A stretch of DNA of 64,000 nt from Acytostelium subglobosum LB1. Its lineage: Eukaryota; Evosea; Eumycetozoa; Acytosteliales; Acytosteliaceae. Below the pieces are notes generated by a model, which did no database searches, was not told the origin of the DNA, and saw nothing but the letters and a program-made list of their open reading frames with translations. Below are positions 35,401-45,617 of this stretch, piece after piece; positions within the stretch are counted from its first letter, which is position 1; each line of letters starts with the position of its first letter. The translations under genes were made by a program, and so were the position numbers. The stretch is taken from assembly GCF_000787575.1 (NCBI RefSeq), contig NW_012236514.1, positions 558,001 to 622,000 of the forward strand, read 5' to 3'.

Positions 35401-36384
35401 GGAATCAAGAACTTGTAGTCACCCTTGTTGAACAAGTCAATGTACAGGTTCCTAACATAGATGTATATCCTACCACCAGTCTCTAGCATTTTGTTCTCCA
35501 CCGATATGATCCAAGGTGCTATCAACAACAACTTTTCATTAGTGATCGATCAAACTATACTCTCCATCACCTATCCAAAATACTTACGTTGTGCTGACGA
35601 GACGATATTGTAGGTGGATGCACCAGCCTTTACCGCGACCTTGAACAATCCTTGTTTCATGTTGCCAGAGGCTACCTTACATATTACACTGTTGGGTGTT
35701 TGGATGAGGACTGATGCACATGTGATGGTCTTGCTGCTATCATAGTAGTTGACGAAAGTGGCAGTAAAGCTGGAGGTGTCATTTAGGTTGGTGAATAGTA
35801 TCTGGTTGTTGGCATCGAATTGTGAGACGACCGGGTCGCTCAAGCCTCCCCATTCACAAATGTAGTAGGCGGTGGATGTTGGTGAAGTTGGTACAAAGCG
35901 GCCATTACTAACAACCAATCCATTTCGATTGGCGTCAAACACAGCATCACCAAACTGGCAATAGGTATAACATTTGTCCAACAAGGTGTTATAATACAAT
36001 AGTCCAGACTCTGGACCTGATGAATACTGCCAGTTTCCATCACCATCGGAACTGCCCGATATCCATATTGGAGCAGTTGGCAATGTCTTTAAAAAGGCCA
36101 ACTCCTCATAATATGTGAATGTGGCCAAGTATCTAATGATTGATTATGGTTGGGAAGGGGTCAGAGGGTGGGCGTGGTGGAATCATTCCAGGACAAACAT
36201 ACCCTGTCATTCCTTGGTAAGGAGAATTTGAACATTGCTGGGTGGCAGCACTCAGTGTTAGGTTGTTCTGGAATAGTTGGTAATAGTGATTGTTGATTTT
36301 GTTGAGTTGTGGCTGCCCCTCGACAAGGCAAATGGCCATAAGCATGACCGCCACAAACAGACATAGCCTCTGAGTGAGCTCCAT
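32423..36384 (-). CDS. lectin-like/TIG/EGF single-pass surface receptor
   Basis: Five exons (36203-36384, 35588-36132, 35249-35518, 34777-35199, 32423-34710) sum to exactly 1,236 codons, 1,235 residues. Signal peptide LCLFVAVMLMAICLVEG; then a C-type-lectin-like domain (YYQLFQNNLTLSAATQQC … SGSSDGDGNWQYSSGPESG … YYICEWGG). Several IPT/TIG-type β-sandwiches follow (for example TSGAVTTFIGTNF, TGGTITIEGSFFG, PTGGDVTVSGTNF), then an EGF module (CLMDCLNGGTCNNNTGLC), a membrane-proximal domain, a TM helix (LIVVIVASVIGGIAIVTLVA) and a short basic tail. It shares the TIG-EGF-membrane-proximal-TM half with the receptor at 14.7-18.6 kb but has a different ectodomain tip. Ligand unknown; a role in adhesion or recognition is inference. 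Confidence 0.88.
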
Positions 36385-36539
36385 GATTTGAATATGTTCG
36401 GTGTTGATACAAATAATAAATACAAAGTACAAATACAAGTTTATAAATAATAATAATAAAGTATGAATGAATAGGAATGATGAGAAGAATGAATGAATGT
36501 TTACTTTGGTCAAGGATGCGCGGATCCCAAGGATGGGAA

Positions 36540-36960
36540 GGGTGAGCATTGTTCATTCAGATCAGAAAGAGCAATGCAGTATTACAACAAGGGGGCAAAC
36601 ATACATACTTCAAATGGGCCAGGCAGACAGCCGGAGTCATTGATGTACTCTCAGCCTGGCATGTGTAGAGGGCGGGCGGTCATTTGTAGTGCCCATTTCC
36701 GAGACGTACGTCTCCTAGGAGATATGTCCTGCATGGGGGCATCGACAATCAACAAACAAAAGGGGCGGCTACCCCGCCACAATGATCATGCCACCATGAC
36801 CGTGGGTATTTTGGGCGACAGACTTCACTTTCCGTCATTAATTGGAACATTGGAACAGCGGGCTTGCCCTAAGTTAGATCTTGTTTGCAGTGTTCCCAAT
36901 ACATGCCCACCTCGGAGTGTGTGCTTGAAGTGGTAGTTGATGGTGTTCTGTAGAGCACCA
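36540..36960 (+). ncRNA. candidate structured non-coding RNA (strand uncertain)
   Basis: A ~420-base island that is G/C-rich, free of the TGAT/TCAA repeats that fill other spacers, and dense in inverted repeats. Examples: GCCAGGC (36618) with GCCTGGC (36654) enclosing an inner GAGT/ACTC pair; overlapping perfect palindromes gagacgtacgtctc (36701) and tctcctaggaga (36711); GGCGG-ctacc-CCGCC (36764-36778); a 7-bp hairpin GGTGTTC-TGTA-GAGCACC (36943-36960). A 147-codon plus-strand frame overlaps it but looks unlike protein (Cys/Arg/Gly-rich, no domain). I could not match it to RNase P, SRP, U3 or other known RNA by eye. Confidence 0.4.
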
Positions 36961-37362
36961 TGGTAACCTCAGACAGTAAGTAAGTTGATGTTTACAACTG
37001 TTTGTTTGGGCTTGGTTTGAAGACTCTCGAGAGTCAGTAAGTGTGGTGGGTCAGATGATGCCCATTCATCGTAGTGATTGATCAAACTAAACACACCACA
37101 ATGCGGAAGTTGGTGGGGTCGCGAGTGTGAATGGTTTGATCATTCAAAATATCTGATTTGGATGGAGACCTATGCTTTTCATTTAATTGTAATGCATAGA
37201 TTAGGCCATTATCCATTATCCATCTTTGTTTGGAATAATAATAATCGATGGATGGTCCATTTCTGTATTGACAAACTCGCACTCTTGGGTTGCTATTCCA
37301 AGATATGATGACAATGATGATGATGATGAATAATGATCATGTTATGTCAAGTTAACTTAATC

Positions 37363-40300
37363 CTACAAGTAATAATCATCGTCATCCATCTTCAATGTGT
37401 TCACCTTCTGATTTTTGTACATGTCCACGATCTATTTAGGTGAGGCCAGAGAGTGTCAGTATACTCTTTGGGATAGTCCCAATGTTGGGATGTTTGGAAC
37501 TTTACCTGTTGGGAGGACGTGGCATCCTCGGGATTCTTGTCCTCTCTGATCCTGATGAATCGTGGGAAACGAAGCGCAATGCCTTTGACAGGGTCCAGTT
37601 GACCTGCGGCGGCAGTGTGGATGGGAGAGATGGAGAGGTCAGCTGCCAGCACCTCCCACACCTGCTTAGGATTGAACCAGACGTCTGGTTTAAGTTGCTC
37701 AGCCACACGATACATGTTCTTTGGATTGCTTATCACCTCGAACTTGAGTGCCTCTGTGAATTGTTGCAATTGTTCATCACTAAACCCTGTTCCAATCTAT
37801 GTTGATTGTGTGATTGAATGAGTGAGTGGCACAGTGGACACGAGCCAAATGATCAATCATAATACATACCTTGCAAAGTGTTTGGAAGTCTTCATTGTCA
37901 TCGTCGTAGCAGGCAAGGAGGTAGGCACCGTACATGCCTGTACGCTTGCCCTTGCCATACCATGCACCAATGGGCACGACGTCTACACTGTCGGTCATGC
38001 CTTGAAGATAGTCCTTCTTGATCTTGAGCCAGTTGTACGAGCGCTTCGATGGCTCGTAGATGGACNTTTTCACGGAAGGTCTTTGACCATCAGACCCTCG
38101 CAGTTTGCCTTGACGGCCTCCTCCACGTAAGCCTGTATCTCGTCGACGTCCGCCACGTTAGCAAACTGTGCGTACTGGAAGATGTTGGGTGTCACCTTGA
38201 AGCTCTCATTCATCACCTCACGGCGGCGACACAACTGCTCATCGATCAGACTTTGTCCATTCACATAGAGCAGGTCAAAGGCGAACACACACACTGGTAC
38301 CTTGACCTGGTCCAGTGTTACTCCCTATCAATCATTTGGCGCGAGATGTTAGTTCGTTGTTGTCTAGCAAGCGAGCGAGTGTGACATGACGTACCTTGCG
38401 TGGTCTGGATGACAGGACTTGGAATGGGAGGATCTTGCCGTTGGATGGGTCCATGGCCACAGCCTCGCAATCAAGGATAAAGGAGTTGATGCCATCGCCA
38501 ATGAATTTGGGCACGTTGGCAATGATGTCGGGATACTTGGGAGTGTAGTCTTCAAGGTTACGAGTGTATATCTTGATGGTTCCATCCTCAAACCTGTGTA
38601 TCTGCACACGCTCACCATCGTATTTGTACTCGCAGGTGAACTCCAGACCCTGGAAACGGTCGAGCACCTGTGTGATGCCGTTGGTTGGCTGCGCCAGCAT
38701 TGGCTTGACGGGCACGCCCACCTTGATCTTGCACGTCTCGAGGATGGTGTCGACGCCATTCTCCTTGCAGAGCAGTGGCACGAGGATGTCGTAGTTTGGC
38801 GTCTGGCTGTATGCCCTTGTGATCCTGGCCACGTTCTTATCGACCAAGCTTTGGAACTCGTCCGCAGTCATTGTCTTGCGGACATCCATCACTCCTGATG
38901 TGCCTGGTGGTGTGATCGTGAAGGCTCTGGACAGAGCAGTGAGGACCGAACCCTCAGCCAAACCAATGCGCAGCTTGCCCTGCAACGAACGAATGATGTA
39001 CAATGCCTCGCTCTCCTTGCATGCCACCAGCATCTTCTTGATCAGATCCTTCTTCTTGTTCTGGGACTGTTGGGTTTGGAATGAGTGATCGATTGATTGA
39101 TTGAGTGAGTGAGTGATTGGTCGTGCACGATGACGAGTAACATGGCCCAATAACTTACGCTGTTGCCGGTGAGGCTGGCAATGTCCTCCAGGGTCTTGAA
39201 GACACTCTTGATGGTGAGAGGAGGAGAGGCAAAGAGGGTGGACTGGGTGGTTCGGCTGGACTGTGACACGATGCCAAGGTCGCCAGCGTCCTTGATCTCT
39301 TGTTTGATCGAGTCGACGGTGCGGCCAGTCGTCTCGGACACGGCCTTGATCAGGATGGACTCGCCAATGCCCAACTCCTTGCCACCGTAGGATGGTCCAA
39401 TCTTGTTGATGGAGAGGTAGATCACAGTGACCAGGTCCTGTGGCGACAGTAGCATCACCGAGCGGAACAGGTTTGCCAAGTGCTCAATGATGAGCAGACG
39501 ACGACTGGTGGATTCGATGCGCTCAAATGTCTTGGCGAGCGCCATGTAAGGCGTGCTCTGGCCCTTCTTCCAAGGGGCGTCCTTAATCGGGTCATACTTT
39601 GACAGTGACAACAGCTCCTGCTCAAGCATCTTTGCCGAGCCCTTCAGCTTGGACACCACCTGCTTCCTAATAAACTTGGTTACAACCTTCTTGACGATCT
39701 TTCCATCTTCCTCCTCCTCTTCTTCCTCTTCAATCTCCTCCTCTATCTCCTCTTCCTCTATCTCCTCCTCTGCATCCTCAACGTCGTCCTCCTCTTTATC
39801 ATCGACCTTGTCATCGCGGTCATCCTTCTTCAAGATGGCCTTGGATGGTGATGATGATGATGAAGCCAGTGCTGTCTCCATTTTCTTTGGTGATGGCGAT
39901 GGTGATGGTGTTGATGTTGATGATGTTGATGTTTGTGTTGGTGTTGGTGTGGAAGTTGGCGATGATGTTGATTTCGATGGCGAGCCTTGTGAAGCCTTGT
40001 TGGCGCTGTGTGGCGTTAACTCTGTCAAAAGATTGGCGAATGGATTATGTTTGTTTGTATCAGCTGCTGCTGTTGCTGCTGTTGTTGTTGCCTTCTTCTT
40101 TGCCGCTGCCTTGCTTGTGGCGCTCTTTGGCTTTGTCTCTCTCTTCTTCTTTGTGGCAGTAGCAGTTGATTTTTTGGGAGCAGCTGCAGCACCACTCTCT
40201 TTCCTCTGCTTCTTGACACTCTGTTTTTCCTGGTATTCCTCTTCTTCCTCTGACTCTGATACTGCCTCATCAGCAGCATCATCTTTGTCGTCAATTTCCT

Positions 40301-40625
40301 CATCATCATCGTCGAATATATCATCCTTGGCTGGTGCTGCAGCAGGGGTGATCTTCCTGAGTCTGCTCATCCTTGTCTTTGGTTGATCATCGATGACCAT
40401 CTCTTCCTCTTCATCATCGAATATATCATCCTTTTCTTTTTCAACATTTTGCTTTCTCTTTATACCAATATTACTGCTACTATTGCCATCATTGTTGTTG
40501 GTCTTTGTTGGAGATGTCTTAAGTGGAGAGGTCTGTTTGTTTGTGTTGTCGGTGGTGGTATCAGTGGAAGTGACACCATCAGTGCCCTTCACTTTAAGGA
40601 ATGCCAGCATAGAGCTCTGCATCAT
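37363..40625 (-). CDS. lig1: DNA ligase I (ATP-dependent)
   Basis: Five exons (39159-40625, 38395-39066, 37870-38324, 37506-37796, 37363-37431). I start at [14 protein letters not shown] because this matches the PCNA-binding box at the N-terminus of LIG1; an in-frame ATG lies 21 codons upstream. A long Lys/Glu/Asp-rich disordered region with acidic runs precedes the DNA-binding domain ([14 protein letters not shown]). The adenylation motif is [14 protein letters not shown] (catalytic Lys in KYDG); further ligase motifs are [20 protein letters not shown] and [18 protein letters not shown]. Nuclear enzyme sealing Okazaki fragments and repair nicks. Exon 3 is 455 bases, one short of a whole codon count, and contains the ambiguous base at 38066 between EGLMVK and YEPSKRS. 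A sequencing or assembly error there is the likely cause. Confidence 0.93.
38066..38066. other. ambiguous base (n) with local one-base deficit
   Basis: The only undefined base in the window. The ligase frame is broken exactly here: 11 bases lie where 12 (or 9) are needed between the two conserved motifs. Confidence 0.9.
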
Positions 40626-41057
40626 ATATCTATCTCTTATCTGATTTATATATATCTCTTTAAATTGAACAAGTATGTTGTTATTCATTCAAACAAAACG
40701 ATGACCTTCATTCATCTCCCACAAAAAAAGAGCGCCACTTTCAAATTCAAGGTGTCCAGGACTGGACTTCGAAGAATGAATGACCAATTCCAAATCAGAT
40801 GATGAATAGTATAATTACTATAACTGGTGTGTCTATCAATCATTGATCAACCTATCAACAAACAATCAAATAATCGTTCAGTCTAACCAACCTATCAATT
40901 GTCCATGATAGTCGAATAATCGTCAATGAAATAAATGACTTTGAACTTTGAAAATGAAGCATGTTTGTTCACTTTGATGTCAAAATCTGACAAATCGATA
41001 CAGATACAGATACAAATACAGATACCTATATAATATAACTTTATACATACATACATA
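40626..41057. other. divergent promoter LIG1 / SF3B4
   Basis: About 430 bases between divergent starts. The first 63 bases are the in-frame extension upstream of the ligase start. CAGATA/CAAATA repeats (41000-41025) precede the SF3B4 start. No other coding frame supported. Confidence 0.4.
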
Positions 41058-42047
41058 ATGTCATCTAATATACCACAAGAGAGAAACTTAGATGCATGTA
41101 TACATATACGTGACTTGGACCCTATGGTCACAGAGTCATTACTTTGGGAACTGATGATACAGGCAGCACCTGTAGTCAAGGTGTTCATGCCAAAGGACAA
41201 GCTTACACAACAGCACTCAGGCAGAGCCTATATCGAGTTCCAAAGCGAAGCAGATGCAGACTATGTCATGAGGATAATGAACTATGTTAGATTATTTGGT
41301 CGACCACTGAGGCTTAAGAAGGTATGTTGTTTGTTATTGTTGATGATGTTGATGATGTTGATGATGGTGATGATGCTCGCGAGAGACTAACATGTTAATG
41401 TAATGTACAAACACAACACACAATATAGGGTAACAAGGATAAGATAGATGTTGGAGCTAACCTATTCATTGGAGGTCTTGACAATGAAGTGGATGAGAAG
41501 TTACTCAATGATACCTTTGTTCAATTCGGAATGATTATACAGCCTCCCAAGGTATGTTATCTCTTCATACTCATGCTCGCACTCATACTAATACTCTTAC
41601 TCATACTCACTCATTCAATCATTCATGTAGGTCATGCGAGACCCAACATCAGGACAATCGAAAGGCTTTGGTTTCGTATCGTTTGATAACTTTAATTCTT
41701 CAGATGCTGCGATTGAGACGATGAATGGTCAGTTCTTGTGTAATAAGCCGATAACAGTGACATATGCGAGAAAGAAGGACTCGACAGAGAGACATGGAAG
41801 TCAGGCAGAACGTATGATTGCAGCAGGCAAACAACGAGGCATACCAGTGTTTGGAGGCGGTCCCTATCCGCCCTCAGGCGGAATGCCCATGCCACCAATG
41901 CCACCCATGCCGCCTGGAGGCGGTGGTGGCTACCAACATCATCCTCTTCCTCCTCACCACCCTGGCATGATGCAGCCACCACCTCCCCCTGGAATGATGC
42001 AGCCACCTCCTCCTCCACCTCCACTCAATGGTCAACAGTATTACTAA
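41058..42047 (+). CDS. sf3b4: splicing factor 3B subunit 4 (SF3B4/SAP49)
   Basis: Three exons (41058-41321, 41429-41551, 41631-42047), 267 residues, all phase 0. Two RRMs: RRM1 starts [18 protein letters not shown] with RNP1-like [13 protein letters not shown]2 has [16 protein letters not shown] and [11 protein letters not shown]. The C-terminus is Pro/Gly/Met-rich ([23 protein letters not shown]), as in orthologues. In the U2 snRNP SF3b complex it contacts pre-mRNA upstream of the branch point together with SF3B2. Shorter than the animal protein because the Pro-rich tail is shorter. Confidence 0.95.
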
Positions 42048-42350
42048 ACGAAGTCGTCCTGACCTGCCCTGCTCTGCTCTGCCCTGCATTGTCCACCGCT
42101 CCACAATCAATCAGTTCTCGTTAGGTATCAAGCAAGCGATGCTTTACCTTTGCGCGATCAATGATATGATATATACATGTGGAGCGAGTGAGTGAGCGAT
42201 GTTGGCATGAGGCTGTTGCAGTATGGAATGCATTAACTGTATCAACCTTATAGTCTTTAGTATTGTGTATCTTATAGTGTTGTATGTACATATCGTCGAC
42301 GACCTGTCATTGTTTATATAATATATATATATATATGTGTAAGATGAGAC

Positions 42351-42869
42351 TTAGTGCGTGACATATGCCCTTGCGCAAGCCGCAGCCACAGCTGCATAGA
42401 TGGCCACAACAATAACATAATCAACTACGTTCTCCTTGTCCTCTCTGTTCTTGATGTGCTTCAATCTTGTATGAGTGCCATCTGAATGATGATGATGCCG
42501 TGCATGTATTGTTAGTCAATCAATCAACATCATCTACACGATGTACATACCACAGAATGGTCTCTCCTTTGAGTAGCCGCAGCGACAGACAAAGACTACC
42601 TTGTCTTTCTCCATGGCGACTCTGATGGGTACGACATTTGATCCATTGTTCTGATTGAATACGACATGAGAGTTGTCGCAATAGGGATAGTTCTTTGATT
42701 GTCCACATCGACATATGAACTTATCGCCATCTGATGCATCAACAGGCAGTGGACCATCGAGTGATATATTATCACTGTGAATGACCCATTGTGGGGTAGG
42801 CGGTTCACTATTCGTCTCTATCTCTTCCGATCCCAACCAGTTTGAGAAGTAGTTCCTAATAGAGTTCAT
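42351..42869 (-). CDS. double CDGSH iron-sulfur protein with C-terminal TM
   Basis: Two exons (42551-42869, 42351-42481), 149 residues; the intron splits the second CDGSH motif. Motif 1 CRCGQSKNYPYCDNSH and motif 2 CRCGYSKERPFCDGTH each supply three Cys and one His for a redox-active 2Fe-2S cluster. Two tandem motifs are the MiNT/CISD3 pattern, but CISD3 is a soluble matrix protein. This one has a C-terminal hydrophobic helix (VVDYVIVVAIYAAVAAACA) with a short tail, as in a tail-anchored protein, and no clear presequence. It probably sits on the mitochondrial outer or ER membrane facing the cytosol (inference). Confidence 0.88.
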
Positions 42870-43149
42870 TCTTCTTCTTTATATCTCTTCTCTACTGTAT
42901 ATATATGTATCTGTTTGTATGTATCTGTTGAACTTGAAGGGTCAGCAATGACAACTTGATGATGTCGTCTTGGTTTGTTTTGAGCAATCCCACAAATGAA
43001 GCGTGAGATATATTGGTAATTTGGTAATAATTGACCAAGTCATTGGTAAACCTGAGAATGGGATGGTTTGGACAACAACATGTCCAACATGGCAAGTTTA
43101 TTATTTGAGTGATGGATGGCTTGGCCAACCTTTAGAGTGATTGTGATTA
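42870..43149. other. short intergenic stretch
   Basis: Between the CDGSH gene's start and the PH-FHA gene's stop, both on the minus strand. Contains TATG/TGTTTGTATG repeats and AATAAA-like polyadenylation sequence downstream of the PH-FHA stop. Nothing else seen. Confidence 0.35.
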
Positions 43150-44862
43150 TTATTTCTTTACAACTAAAATGAATGGATGTTGTTGGAATGTTAGAGAATG
43201 GTCTCACTCCTCGATCGATCAATCAATTCATACTTACCATCGAACCTTATCTTTGTCTTGCCAATCTTAAAGACGTCTCCTATTTGGAGAGGATGACGGT
43301 CCACTGGCCTGTGGTTGATCTTTGTTCCATGACCAGAGCCCATGTCGAGCAGGATGCAGGCTGTCTCGCTCACTTCGACCTTGCAATGCGTCCTCGACAC
43401 CAATTTATCGTCCACTTGTATATTACATGACTCTGATCGTCCGACTGTGTTTGAGCCTATCACCAGCTTCACCATCTTGGGCTTCGAGCCTGGTGCCGCG
43501 TTGGCCGGTGTGAAGGTGAGAATAGCAACGCTCTTCTTGCCAAGTGCTAGAGGGGCGGCATTGCTATTGATCGATGGTTCGATGACGGCGGCGACGCTCG
43601 GGGCGATGGCACGAGGCCTGCCCAGCTTGGAGCACTGGAGCGACTCAACCCAGTCCTCCATGGCCACCTGATGCTTGGCCTTCAGAATAAAGACACTCAG
43701 AGGTGTCACCAGCTTGAACGAATGTAGCAAGTCATTCGAGATCGATGTGTCGCAAGTCTGTATCTCAGTGTATTTCAATGTGATCACTCCTTGTGGCGGC
43801 TAAGTATGTTGTTGTCGTGCGTTAGTGATTGAGTCAATCGAGTTGATTGAACGAACGAATGAATGAATGAACGATACGTACCAACTTGGATGACTTGTAA
43901 TAGTATATACACTGATTGAGGAGAGCAAAGTAATACTGCTTCCAGGTGATTTCTCCATTGTTCTCGTCCTCCTCCATCATGAGGAGCGTGCCAGTCTTCT
44001 CCTTCTTGGACTTGCCAATGATGTGTGTGGATTTGTTGTCGATCTCGGCCAGCAGCAGCAACAGACGGTCGAGCTCCAGCTCGGTCTTCTTCTCAAACAG
44101 CGGGTACACCTCTTGGAAGGCCTGGTAGCGCTCGTTGTAGTCGTCGAGCGTCAGCGTGTTCTTGGTGAGCTTCTGCATGACAAAGTTCCAGCGCTCAAAG
44201 TCCTCATTGTTTGTGGCGCAGAACGCGTCGATGCGCTTGTACGAGAACACCTGGAACATGTACTTGCTGACGTCTGGTGTTCGCATATCAATGATATGCT
44301 TCTCAGACATCACCAATGGAGGTGATACGAATGATATCGAGATGATTCCCTTTGGTTTCTTGGACTTTATGTATGATTGATTTGATTGATTGATTGAGTG
44401 AGTGAGTGAGTGAGATCGATCAGGTGATCAATCAATCAATCAACTAATGATACATACATTCTTGTTGTTGTAATAATACAGGTTGTTACCGTTGAGAGCA
44501 AAGTAATACTTCTTCCAACCTGAGCTGAATCGCTTCTTCTTGAGCAGCTCACCCTCGATCGAGCAGATTGGACCGTCCAACTCGACAAAGGACCACGGTC
44601 TCTCGATGATCGACAAGAGGTTGGATATCTTTCGATCGACATCGCTATGCTTCTCTGAGATATTCTTGATGTCCTCATGAGGTGTCCTATGTCTATTGTT
44701 CTGTTTCTCATCCCACATCTTTAATATAGTCTCTTGGGTACCACCGCCAATCATCGATGGCATCATATCCTTTGCGCCATTATTATGTTGTGATGTATTC
44801 AACAGATTGACCTCTTCGTCTGATTCATCATCAGATATATCCACGAGCTTTCCATACATCAT
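43150..44862 (-). CDS. tandem PH domains plus C-terminal FHA domain
   Basis: Four exons (44458-44862, 43882-44364, 43238-43799, 43150-43163) sum to 488 codons, 487 residues. An acidic N-terminus (VDISDDESDEEVN) precedes PH1 (~108-225: EGELLKKKRFSSGWKKYYFA … WNFVMQKLT). A helical linker follows, then PH2 (TGTLLMMEEDEN … WKQYYFALLNQCIYYYKSS … WVESLQCSK) and an FHA domain at the end (IGSNTVGRSESCNIQVDD … LVSRTHCKVEV … GSGHGTKIN), which binds phosphothreonine. The last exon is only 14 bases and adds VVKK-stop; reading through that donor would give a slightly longer tail. PH domains suggest phosphoinositide or protein binding at membranes. I know no named orthologue; probably a signalling adaptor. 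Confidence 0.82.
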
Positions 44863-45617
44863 TCTGTTGCTGTCTGTTTATCTATTCTATTCTATTCTAT
44901 TTGTTTCCCTTATTCGACTGATTGATTAATTGATTGATCGTATGATATTGACTGATTGATCAGTTTGATAGTATGATATTGACTGATTGATTGATGGAAG
45001 TATATATATATGTATACAAATGTTACGAATAACTATAAAGTTGAAGTAAGAGATTGGATGGATAGATGGATGGAGTGAATGAATGAATGAATGGTCGTGT
45101 TAGTGCGCGTGTGAATGTCCACTCACTCTTGTGTGTTGTGTTGTACCTTGTAATTTTATTTTTGGGTTAGCCACACACCAACATCCTTCATCGAACCCTT
45201 TTTGAAAAGTTGAACCCTTGTCAAGAACTGTGTGAGCTTAGGCAAATCGGATGGTGATCGTGATTGGGTGAGGTCACTTGCAGGCAGCCCCAGCCCAACA
45301 ATCAGCACAGGTCACCACCACACACACAAGCTATTGTCAGGGAACACGTCAATTCATGTCTTGGCGGGGGTCTTGATGTCTTTGTTGGTCCATGCGATGA
45401 TGTGGCAATAATTGATTGATTGAATGATAGAGTTGGCAACATCACAGTGATAGTAGTATCTATGAAAGAGGAAGTATTTATTACGAATAAATAAATATAG
45501 GGCAAGGCCTTCCAGGTGGGAGTTTGAAAGGCAACCCTGGGCTGAGTTGAGGGATGGATGGATGGATTGTTGGGAATTGATGGGTTGTTCTCTCTCTTGT
45601 TGGCGCCAACCAACTAT
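44863..45617. other. 755-base intergenic region
   Basis: Between two minus-strand genes. Contains a TTCTA pentanucleotide run (~44880-44900), a duplicated unit gtatgatattgactgattga (~44939 and ~44972), and TGAA/TGGA repeats. No supported gene; small minus-strand frames here lack any coding signature. Confidence 0.4.

Noticed and set aside
36493-36936. 147-codon plus-strand open frame
   Set aside because: Cys/Arg/Gly-rich with no domain, and it overlaps dense inverted repeats; explained better by GC-rich structured DNA.
39553-40386. 277-codon frame opposite the ligase N-terminus
   Set aside because: Its Ser/Val/Phe runs are the antisense of the ligase Lys/Glu/Asp repeats.
45302-45613. 103-codon minus frame downstream of the LRR gene
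   Set aside because: Low-complexity Pro/Ser/Thr composition with simple repeats; probably 3' UTR.
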